Assembly (NCBI GenBank): GCA_036250195.1
Contig: JAVHZZ010000010.1
Span: 106,818,778 to 106,882,777, forward strand
Length of the DNA: 64,000 bases
Origin: Mixophyes australis
Lineage: Eukaryota; Chordata; Amphibia; Anura; Limnodynastidae
Direction: 5' to 3'
Shown here in pieces: positions 14,201-26,200 of this stretch. The translations under genes were made by a program, and so were the position numbers. Under the pieces are notes generated by a model. That model searched no databases, was not told the DNA's origin, and was given only the letters and a program-made list of their open reading frames with translations. Position 1 is the stretch's first letter; every line of letters starts with the position of its first letter.

Positions 14201-17200
14201 AGGTCATTAGTTCTCTCAAAACAGACTTTACTTAGGAGTGATGCGAATTAACACTTGTTATTTCTCATTTAAAATCCTCTCTATGTGCTGAAAACCAACA
14301 CTGGAGAAAATATGTTACAGTGAGAACTGTTACCGGTACGAGGATGGAGGTTGGAAATTGTTGATCCGTGAACACAGTCAGTAAATCTTTTTACAAGGAT
14401 TAAGAACAGCTCCCACTATAAACTGCTACATTTAGAGGATTCAAGGGTACCCACTGCCCACACACAGGAGCGGCCCTCACCATCATGCTATCTGAGTTGG
14501 CATTTGCAGTGGTGACAGCTCCTCCTGTCCCTCTGCCAGTCGCCCAGCTCCTGAATCAGCGGTTGCAGGAAGAAGCACAAGTGACACATTATTCCCCAAT
14601 CACCTGCACTTCCTCCTGCATGCACTGTATCAGCAGCTCAGTGACTGATGGAGGGGTATTACTGTACTATAAGCACTGAGGGCAAAGGAAATTTTATGAT
14701 GATGGCACAACAGCTTTGTCTATATACAGACAAGAAGTCGCTTGTAGCTCATATCGCTATAAATTTATGCAAGACGGTAACTTGGGATCTGGGATGGGTT
14801 TTAATTAGAGATGGGCGGGTCCGGTTCTCCGAGAACCGAACCCACCCGAACTTTGGGTATCCGAGTACCGAGCTGAGCAGCTCGGTACTCTCCCGCCCAT
14901 TCCGAATCCAAATCGAGGCCGAACGTCATTGTGACGTTGTCGGATCTCGGGACTCGGTTCTCGCGATACTTCAACTTTATAAATACACGCCTCCACAGCA
15001 ATCCATCGCCATTTGACAGAGGGAGAGAGCAGGGTGTAGTCATAGGCTAATTAGAGCAGGGACAGAGAATACAATATTGTTCTTGCAATTGCTCTAACCA
15101 AAATCGCTAGTGCAGAGAGGAGGATAGAGGTTTATTATTTTTTCTTCAAATTTGGCACTCCCCAGCGCTTTTGGGGTGTCCCCCATAATTGTGCATTAAT
15201 ATTTCTGGCTGTCAAAAGTCATATCTGTCAGCAGTATCTACTCAATAATTTTTAGCACTCCTCAGTGTTTTTGGGGTGTCCTCCCTAATTGTGCATTAAT
15301 ATTTCTGGCTGTCAAAAGTCATATCTGTCAGCAGTATCTACTCAATAATTTTTAGCACTCCTCAGTGTTTTTGGGGTGTCCTCCCTAATTGTGCATTAAT
15401 ATTTCTGGCTGTCAAAAGTCATATCTGTCAGCAGTATCTACTCAATAATTTTTAGCACTCCTCAGTGTTTTTGGGGTGTCCTCCCTAATTGTGCATTAAT
15501 ATTTCTGGCTGTCAAAAGTCATATCTGTCAGCAGTATCTACTCAATAATTTTTAGCACTCCTCAGTGTTTTTGGGGTGTCCTCCCTAATTGTGCATTAAT
15601 ATTTCTGGCTGTCAAAAGTCATATCTGTCAGCAGTATCTACTAAATAATTTGTAGCACTCCTCAGTGTTTTTGGGGTGTCCTCCCTAATTGTGCATTAAT
15701 ATTTCTGGCTGTCAAAAGTCATATCTGTCAGCAGTATCTACTAAATAATTTGTAGCACTCCTCAGTGTTTTTGGGGTGTCCTCCCTAATTGTGCATTAAT
15801 ATTTCTGGCTGTCAAAAGTCATATCTGTCAGCAGTATCTACTAAATAATTTGTAGCACTCCTCAGTGTTTTTGGGGTGTCCTCCCTAATTGTGCATTAAT
15901 ATTTCTGGCTGTCAAAAGTCATATCTGTCAGCAGTATCTACTAAATAATTTGTAGCACTCCTCAGTGTTTTTGGGGTGTCCTCCCTAATTGTGCATTAAT
16001 ATTTCTGGCTGTCAAAAGTCATAACTGTCAGCAGAATCTACTAAATAATTTTTAGCACTCCCCAGTGGTTTGCGCTCAGAATGGATTCAAAGCAGTCCAC
16101 ATATGATCTGAATGAGCAACCAGGTTCTGTCACCAGTCCTGATGTTAGTGTTCCCAGTACGTCATCTGGCCAAGGCGATGTCAAACAACAGAGTGTTTTC
16201 AAATTAGTGCAAAAAACAAAAACCAAAAAAAATTTTACTGTATTGAAGCGAAAAAGAAGTGTAACTGAGCAAAAGTTAAGTGACGATAAAAAAAAAATTG
16301 CAAGCATGCCATTCTACACACGCAGTGGCAAAGAGAGAATGAGGCCTTCACCTTTGGCTATTAGTGGCAGATCCCAAAAAGTTACCCAGCCTACAATTGG
16401 TGCACAACTACTGTTACGCGTCAAAGCCGAGCTGCAAGATAACAGTGAGGCATTACAGGAGAATATTTGCTCTGATTCACAAATGACAACAATCCCTGTG
16501 GAGAGTCCATCCAACAGTGGGATGTCTAATCGTGACCATTCTGTTAGTCTACCCATAAAGAAGGGCCCTTTCAGCAGTTCTGCTGATGTGTGCCTGAACA
16601 GCCCGAGTGTAGCCGGTGATACACCAAGTGAGGATGACACTTTGTCTTTAGAAGAGGATGTGGGGGAGATTTGGGTATCCGACGATGAGGATGCGGTTGA
16701 TTGTGTAAGTCCTGCAGCAGTGTGGCACCAGTGGGAGCAGTTCTGGCATGTGAGGTTCTGGCACCAATATGCACTTTCCAAACACAAGCAGGGATGACGC
16801 AGGGGGCAGACCACAACAGTTTGACATCTGGGCTGGTTTGAAGGATTTGTCAAAAAAATGTGTGACCTTGACCATAATTCCAACCAATCCTACTATTAAC
16901 ATGCAAAGGATGGTGGAGGGCCTATCAGGGATTAAACTGTATTTTTCATAATTTTCACTAATAATGTTTGGGTGTAATATACACCCAAAGACGAGTGCTC
17001 AATTGCTAAGAGTCATTGATGGAGAGGAAGACAAGCAGGCTTGTCTGTAGAATTTGCAGGCAAATTGTGCTGCGTTATATAGGTAACACCCAAAGAGAAG
17101 AGCTCCATTGCTCCATTGCTAATTGTAATTGCTGAAATAGAAATAATAGGGCTGACAGTCTTGGTCTAAATCTGCAGTTACATTTTATTGTACCATAGCT

Positions 17201-20200
17201 CATTGCGAAACTGGAGAGGTGGCAGGGTTTAGTGATAATCTTCCTCCAACAATACTAATTCATCCCAATATCCCAATATCATAGAAGTCTGTGTAGTATG
17301 ATGTAATTGCTGATAATGGCCTTCCAAAGGGAATGACTAGTTGATTTTAGGGCAGAGCTGTCACGGTTTTTGGGCAATTCTTTTACAGCACAGCAAATAT
17401 CAAAATGTTTAGCGGACTCATCTGCATCACCACTGGGTGTCTTGGGAAAGCAATTTCTTTTACTACAAGCAGTTGCCAGAGAAACTGAAGGAGAAGACGT
17501 CCCAACAAGATGTTGATAAGTCTGGGATCCTTGCAAAGAAAATTAAGTATTTCATCTACAATTAAAATATAGTTAGCACATTTACTTTGTTTTATTGCAC
17601 ACTATAATTTTATGTAGCACCTTTTCAAAATCTATTATTAAGGCAATCACTTGACTCAAGCTAACCGTGTCTGCACTTTCTTCACAGGTAACTACTTCGC
17701 TGGACTAAAGTATATTCCCCTCAAATGCTAGTCTTCTTGCAGCTGCTGTATTCTCCTACATGCTGTTGCAGAAACCACAAATTGACCCTAAATGTTTATG
17801 GACACAAACAGCATCTCCTGCATGTCATTTTTCAAAAGTTCTGTAACACCATGTTGATAGTGTGTGCAAAACAGGAAATGTGATGGAATTCAGCCCCGCT
17901 GTAATGCTGGACCAATATTGGGGTCGTAATCAGAAATGACATATCCTCAGGAGACTCCAAGCAGGATTAGCCATCTTTCAATGACATCCCTTAGTTTTTG
18001 GAACAGTTTGTCAGCTGTATGCCTCTTAGTGAAGCTGCTGATACACAGAGTAGCCTACTTCTCAAAAATGTGATGTACCTGGGTACATGCTGCTGCTGTC
18101 CATGCTGGGGAAGGCGAAAGACCAACCCAGTGGGCTTTCACAGTCATATAATCTTTTGTTTGCCCAGTTCCGCTTGTACACATATCTGTGGTTAAGTATA
18201 CAGTGGGTAGAATACCATTTTGTCACCCAATAATGACATTTTTAGGAACTTTCCGGTACAGGAGAGAATAAGCTTTTCTAGTAAAATGGTATAGTGATGA
18301 CATTTGCTAACAGGGACATAACACCTCAATTAAATGTCTTAAACCAACTGTATTAATAGTGGACATTGGACACAGATCTAACGCTAACATAGTACCCAGG
18401 GCGTCTGTGATCCGCTTTGCGACTGGGTGACAGGTTTCATTCTTGCTTCCTCTTGCAGAGGATTGTTTACTTGCCAATTGTTGGGGGGGAAGATTGCAGG
18501 TGCTGGGATGTAGATGAGAGAAGGGAGGTAGATTATGCTGGAATGCTTGTTGTTAATTTTTTTTTAACCAAAGTTTCTGATTTTCCCAACAGTTTGCCAA
18601 TAACTCGCTGAAAAATGACGAAACATGGATGAGGATCCCAGATGGTTAAGGTCCCTACCTCTACTGAGTGTGGCTTTCAAAATGTTACAAATGGATAGAC
18701 AACTCTTGCCAGGATTCGTGTAAAAATAATTCCACACTTAAGAGGTGGATTTTTGGTCTTATGCCCAGGCATGACAATGGCCTTTTTGTTATCACTGGCA
18801 AGAACTGCAGCAATTTTTCTTTTCAAGTGTATGAAAATCATATTGTGACATAGGAGGTGTTCAAAATTGAATAAAAAATGACTGGAAATTAGTGTTACTG
18901 AGGTTAATAATAATGTAGCTACAAAATAATACCTAAATTATGTTATTTTAGCACCAATAAATGTAATTTTTATAACAAATTGCAAAACAAAACCAAACAA
19001 AACCAAAACCAAAACCAAAACACGCAATGGCGGTTTTGCAAAACCAAAACCAAAACCAAAACACGACGGTAATCCAGATCCAAAACCGAATCCAAAACCA
19101 AAACACGGGGGTCAGTGACCATCTCTAGTTTTAATAGACCCAGGCGCTCCGCAGAACACCTCTGGCTGGTCCGTGTAGCACACCTCAAGGTACGTACTTG
19201 CTCTGCTCTCTCTCGAGAGAAGAAGAGATGCAGAAAAATTCTGGAGAGACGCATTGTGGAATAACGTCCTATGAAAGCCCAAAGTCCTCCCACTCTACAA
19301 CAGCTCCTCACTAAAATAATGCTTCTGGTCATCACCTAAATTTCTGCTCAGTTTAGTCTCATTTATGGCTTAAATTATTGAAAGGGTGGGAAAATAAGAA
19401 CTGTATGCAGGGCTGCTCATAAGAAACATGGGCCCCCCGACAAATTTGCATCCGCTCCTTGAGAGATGACTTTATTTACTTCTAAAACTTCAAGTCATCA
19501 AGTCAAGGTCCAATGGTCGGCACTCTACGGCCGGCACTCTACGGCCGGCACTCTACGGCCGGCACTCTACGGCCGGCACTCTACGGCCGGCACTCTACGG
19601 CCGGCGTTTACTCCATGGCCAGTACCCTATAATTCTATGAGGCGATTTATGCTGGTTAATATGAAAGAGTCCCCTTGGCTCCGTCCACCAGACTCTGGAT
19701 GACACGTGGTCACTGGGTATTTTCCCTCCATGTCACTATAAAACTACTTTGGGCAAAGAGAGAGAACGTTTATAGTAAGCCCCTACACCTGAAACACTGT
19801 GGTGATACCGGAGGGGGTTCAGTTCTGTACCGGGTATTCCCAACTAGTGCCGGATAGAAGATCAGCCGCAGGCTGTAGATGTTGCTGTAACTTTTACTTT
19901 ACTGTAAAAACACAACTTCATGGGGAATACATTAAATAGCAGAGCTGATGATATAGTCCACAATGAAGTTGGCTTTGGAAAATCTGCACCAAAAATTAGG
20001 ATCATCCTTAATAAGATATACTGGGATACGCAGGATTTAGTTCCATGTGTTAATACCCAGGAAACATCTATAATCGAGGTAAAAGCTTGTATGCCAAGAC
20101 CAGGTAAGTGTGCGACAGGTACCTCCTGATAAGACGTTATAACACAGAGGTTTGTGCTACCATTGCCGCAGTTTGCGACACAATCTATCTACACATGCGC

Positions 20201-23200
20201 TAATCGAGACGCACGTCCTGGTCTGCGCTTCCTCTGTACCGCAGAGCGGCCTGAAATCCCTCCTCAGGATAATAAGATCCGTCACTCGGAACTACAACAC
20301 TCACTGTAACACAGCCAGTTTATAGTCTAACACTAATACAGTCTCCTACACAGTACAGGAACTTATTACTCGACAATAAACAAAAATCGGTGACAGTTTT
20401 CTTATTTGTCCCACACGATCCTTAAATTAACAGAGGAAGAGGATGAATTAGAGCCTAACGAGGTGACAAGCCTTATATCCTCCTGCCGGCATCGCTAAGG
20501 GTCTACCAGCTGTTTTCGTACACATATGGCTCATATTAGGGCAACGCGTGTTTGCATGTGTTTTCAGCTCATTCCCAGCAAGGTATGCAAACCCGTGAGT
20601 GACATCGGGTCAGACAAAGAGGGAAGCATTTGACAGTTGCACGCAGTGCGCTCTGTCCGTGAGATAAGTGTTCTGTGATTGATTTCAGCCTGGGTTTTGT
20701 TTAATTCCAGGGGTGCGACTGGAGATAAATCAGGGATCTGGTTATTTTCTAGGAATGAAGTATAAAAATAAAGGATTAAATTGCCCAATCTGTATTCCTC
20801 AACTTGTCTCCGACAATTAACTTCAGAAGGTAAAGTGAAATGAATTAGTCAGGGTAATTACATGACATAATGCTGTGGGGGATATAGAGATCCTGTGTTT
20901 TGTTACTATGGGAATTCAGGATAACAGAGGCCTCGTTGGATTTATCTCGCCTAGTTAGTTCGTGACGCGGGATGAAAGGACTACGAGCCGACCGCCATGT
21001 CTGACTCGCTCCGGCCACTTCAAAAAGGGTGAGAATGAGAAGATGTGGGGGGAGATCTAAACTAGAGTTTATTTATGTAGGGTTACGTTATGTAGTTACA
21101 CATCGCAATGCATCAGCGGCACTGGGGGATCTAAGAACAGCTGCGGTGCATCAGCCAGCAGTAGATAATTCGCGGGACATCTCTCACTCTCCATCGCGTT
21201 ACAGCCCGAGGAGGCTGCTGGGTAATCACCGAACGCTCTTGTAACTCTGCACGAATGGTCCACGGTTTTCGTTGATGTGGATAAGAGTCAGAGGTGTCTA
21301 CTCCCTGGTACCAGCAGGAAAGATCCTACATCTTCATCCACAATGGCAAGAAAACAATAGGTGGTATCACAAGATTAAAAGCACCAACCCGAGTGGGCAG
21401 ATCTATGTCTAATTTGGCCATACACAGAGCACAATTAGCACGGCGGGATAATGATAGAATGCGGTCATCATATGACTGATAGAGGTCGTTTTGAGGGCAA
21501 ATATACTGGATTTGCCACCAGTTAAATGACCTAATTGGCCGGCTGGCTCGTAGCATGTGTGGGGATCGTAATTGAAAAGCAACACTACTAAAAATTATTT
21601 TTTTTTCTAATTAAAATGATTATGCAGGGTACTGCCACTTTAAGACGTTACTCCTCTGCAGAATCATCCACAGGATAATTAATATAACATATTGAGAAGC
21701 ATGGGGGCTGACAGAGTGAAAACAATTGTTCTTTGGAGACTATAATTAATTTTCATATTTCACTTCTAATCACAAATACATAAGAAAGCTACAAGTTGAA
21801 ATTAAGAGCATGTTCTCAAAAGTACGGAAAATGTCGTCCAGTTCTGTTTAAGGTGCAGACCACTGTGTTTACATCTGTTCTAAAGCACGGTGGCTCAGTG
21901 GTTAGCACTCCTGCATTACAGCACTGGTGTCATGAGTTCAACTCCTGACCATGGCCTTATCTGTGAGGAGTTCTCCCCGTGTTTGCGTGGTTTTCCTCCG
22001 GGTGCTCTGGTTTCCTCCCACAATCCAAAAACATACTGGTAGGTTAATTGCCTGCTAACAAATTGACCCTAGTCTGTCTCTCTCTCTGTCTGTGTGTTAG
22101 GGAATTTAGACTAAGCTCCAATGGGGCAGGGACTGATGTGAGCGAGTTCTCTGTACAGCGCTGCGGAATTAGTGTCGCTATATAAATGAATGGTGATGAT
22201 GATGATGGAACGCATTGTGAAATTATTGGGGCTACGTGCTGTAGTTTTCTCCAGGGCAGAAAATGGAGGAGAAAGAAGCATTTGAGGAAATTAGAAATGT
22301 TTTTCCTAAATAAATATTTCCTTTAAAAAAAAAAAAAAAGATATATCTATATATACTATTATAACGCATCTGCAGTAAGATATGCTTTAAATGTAATTAG
22401 TTTCGGGCAGATTAACATACTAATTTGAGTTGCAAATATATGTCAAGATACATGCAACTCAGAACAGCCAGATCTGCCGCCATTTTACTTGTTGCAAAAA
22501 AACTCTAAATGGAGCCCAAAATGTTTAACTATATTTTATTTCAAACATGAAAATTTGGTTCTTGGATTATCTGACGATGTCGGCAGAACACAGGGTACGT
22601 TTACAGAACACACAACTATTTTCGATCCATAAATAGAATTACTGACAACCTGAGAAATGTTATTCCTCACCTTTGGAACTCTCTTTCTTGGTAACGTAAG
22701 ATTGAGGTAATTATTAGAGAGCAGGTTGGATGGCTTTGAGGAAAACACATCTCTGTTCTTCCTATTGTCTTTTGGAGAGGAATCTGGGGAAATAAGGAGT
22801 CACAGGTGAATTACAGATGCCAACTTGGCCGTTTTAGGTACAGTAACAACCGGTCTCAGTAGCAGTGGTGCAAAGTACCGTAACAATTAAAAAACTTTGC
22901 GGCTATAAAGGGCCACTTACCAACCGGCCTCAGGGGGGAGCCCCTAAATAATTCGTAGAACTTGGAGAGGTACATGACCATGCTGAGATTATCCGGCTCC
23001 TCCGAAGATGCCATCTCCTTCGCCGTAGTAACGGGCGAGATTCCAAACTCTTTCTCTGCAATATCAAACGCCAGCTGGTTGCACCTGACAGCGTCGTCCT
23101 CGTTCAAAGAGTTAAAGTCACTGAGAAACACAAGAATTAAGGACGAAGACTTGTCATTAGCAGGCGGATAGAGAACCCGGTATAATATTAACAATGACAT

Positions 23201-26200
23201 CAAAAATACATACAATTAACTGACATATGAGAGTATAAATATAGGAGGCTTTCTCTGTAAATGAAATACTTTCCAAAATTTCGGAGACTTTTACATATAT
23301 ATTTGTGGGTGCTAGTCGATGCTCTTTCATATAAATCGAGATGATTTTAGGCATATTAGATACAAGGATAAGAGATGTAAGAACTTTGTTCGTCACTTCA
23401 AGCAACCGAGTCCTATGATAATTACTTAAGCAGTTTTTTCCAGGCTACGGAATCGATCCTGGGATTTAAGTTTAACCGCTGCTGGGTTAAGGTGAACACA
23501 CATGGCAAATTTTAGGACAATTTGGTTTAAACGGACCGAATAGGCTTACACAATTGCCCCAAACCCTCGTATACTAGTACAATGACTGTCCTGGCAATGA
23601 CTGAATACATAGTCCACTGCACGAAGGAGGGTTATTATCTATCGAAGGCTCTTCCCTCAAAAACGGAGGATCCTGGAATCAGGATCAGACTGACAATTAA
23701 AGTTACCAATGATCCATCTGTAGGCCTCGAACGTCTATCACACTGGACACACACAAGCCATGGGAAGTCACTTTATCTCCAATAAAATCCATATTGTATA
23801 TTAACGTGTGCTTGGAGTATAAATGTATAGGGAGCCCGTCTAACCATGCGCTAACTGACACCGATGGGAACTAAAGATCAGGTGTGGATTGTCTATCGGA
23901 GACTCACATGAGCTCTGGCCGGAAGTGGTGGATGATGGCACAAAGAGCCAGGCCGCTTCTCCAAGAGCTGGTCAGGTTGGTGACGTTCACGTTCCTGTAG
24001 CCCTCGGTCTGCTTCTGACACCAAGTCAAGAGTTTGTTGGGTCTAATGTCGGACTCTGAGCGGAGGAGAAGAGCAGGTCACTAACCGATGGGTGGCAGGT
24101 CACCATAAACTACGTTGTGTTGAGCCTCGGCCCTTACATACCATGTCTGGTGAGGCCCACCGATCTTCTGATGGAACTCACTCTCTCCAGGGGACAACCT
24201 TGTAACTCGTTGGTGATGTGCAAATGTTTCACCTGCAACAAAAACACTTTCAATAAAGAGCCACTGGGATTTAAGTTTTGTGTTAATCACTATTAACCTA
24301 ATATAATTAACCTCCCAGTATGTTTTTGTAGTGTGGGAGGAAACCGGAGCACCCGAAGGAAACCCACGCAAACACGGGGAGAACATACAAACTCCACACA
24401 TGCAGAAGTGCTAACCACTGAGCCACCGTGCTGCCTGTACTCAGCTTTCCATGTCATTCATTTGATAAATAACTATCAACAGTGTAATAAACCAAAAAAA
24501 TATATATTTTTCATCTGACTTTTCCCCTGCAGGACGATATACATTACAGCAATGTTCGTGTATTGGATTGATAACTCTTAGTGTAATTTAGAGCGATGCA
24601 GGAGTTCCCACAGATCAGCATTTTTACCATTAACATGAAACCCATCTTATATCAACCAGGGCGTCTGTAAACACAATGACAGACCCAGAGCTAGTACAAA
24701 TATCTCGGCAGCAGGACACTGGCAGCCGGCCGCTACTTTGTACGAGAGATTAGAGTCCGTAGACACAGACAGAGTTTAAATATACACTCGGCCAGATGGA
24801 ATATCCATCTCCGTCACTCCCAGAGACCACTGGACTTGTGGTCATGTTACTACGTTGGGACAACGCTGATAGAGACAAAAAGGATGCGAGTGTAACCCCG
24901 GGAATAAAGGCTCTCAGGTTTCTTTGTTTCTACACAGCTAAAAGCTACATGAATATGGAAATAATTATGACACGATGGAACAATACGGGGGATTAACACT
25001 TTGTAACAGTTCATTCCAAGAACAAAAAGAGCCAAGCTTATAACACAATATCACATCCACAAATAATTAAGTTTCCACAATCATGTCTTTCAATCTGATC
25101 ATCAAACAACCAGATCTGAGAGCAATCTGTCCACACAGACATTTCAGAGAAGCAAACATGGTCAAATTAAACAGACCCAGATCCAGTTGTTCAGGCATCA
25201 CGCTGAATGATTATATCGCAATAACAAAGGATGCTAACTCAACTTCCAGGTCGGCTGCTTGAGATCATCAAGCAAATTAATAAACCCTTTGTCACCATAG
25301 ACCTTATATATCGGGAGTTCAAGAATGAACGGTAAAGGATGGTACATAATTCTGGAGCTCTGAAGATCTCAGCTGGGTCATCTCCAAAAGCTAAAAACAG
25401 AGTTAAAAAACCAATAATTGGTGCCTGACCATCTAATGACAGCACACGTCCGAGACCTAAACAGCAAATGGACCTCCATCATGTTGGCCATCATTGCGAC
25501 CGTGATAATTACGCCACTGGCATTGACGACCACATGCAAAGAAAATGTTCAGACAAATTGTTCAAAGACAAAACAAACTGTCTAATGAGATCTCACCGTA
25601 AATCAGTTTATTGTGCATTAGAGCTTTTCAGATGATCCATAAGAGAATAGACAGTCGTACGTAGAATCCATATTTAGGTTTACCCCATCATACCGAGGGT
25701 GTAGGACACGTGGCACATACCTGGTGAGTACGGACACAGTTGGAGTTGAGGTTGGGATAACGAGTTCCGGGGTCGATCGTATACTGGTCAAAGTTCTTAC
25801 TGATGTTTTCGGGTGTTGTTTGAGGTAGTAACCGATACAGACTCTCCCTGATACAAAAAAAGGACATAATTAGACTTCTATATACAGTCTGCTGTCCCTG
25901 GGGAATGATCTCAGATTCGTTTCATGCAGGAAGATTTGCCAAACCTGCCATGTGGACCTGTGGTCGGTGATAATGGAGACAGTCATTGAGTCTAAGGCTG
26001 TGAGTTATAGGGTAAGTATGTATTACTCTGCACATTATATGATGTCATCCCTTTATGTTCTCCTTCACATACCCCTGGGGTATAATCTCGTCTCTCTACC
26101 GCAGAGCAGAGAACTAACCACTCACCATAAATTACCTAAAACACATCATTTTTCTTTGATTTTCTTTTGACATATAATTTTCAAACTCTACGACCACAGA

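Larger units (their letters stand above)
14806..19127 (+). mobile_element. 4.3-kb hAT transposon with perfect target duplication
   Basis: Ends TAGAGATGG and CCATCTCTA are inverted repeats, flanked by identical GTTTTAAT at 14798-14805 and 19128-19135, the 8-base duplication expected of hAT. The left end has a GC-rich region with inverted CCGAACCCACCC-type motifs and a TATA-like TTTATAAATA at about 14977. Then come a 100-base tandem array, a 238-codon open frame (+), a broken transposase (-), and a right end rich in CAAAACC repeats. Insertion is in the MICAL2 intron between exons 13 and 14. Confidence 0.93.

Noticed and set aside
14648..15043. Overlapping frames on both strands over the GC-rich left end of the hAT element
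   Set aside because: Span the target-site duplication and the terminal inverted motifs; not consistent with a protein.
16314..16883. 189-codon minus-strand frame inside the hAT element
   Set aside because: Antisense shadow of the + frame at 16081-16797; Cys/Ser-rich composition without recognisable motif.
21886..21960. Functional tRNA gene
   Set aside because: A and B box-like motifs are present but no cloverleaf; it is the head of a SINE with body and tail.
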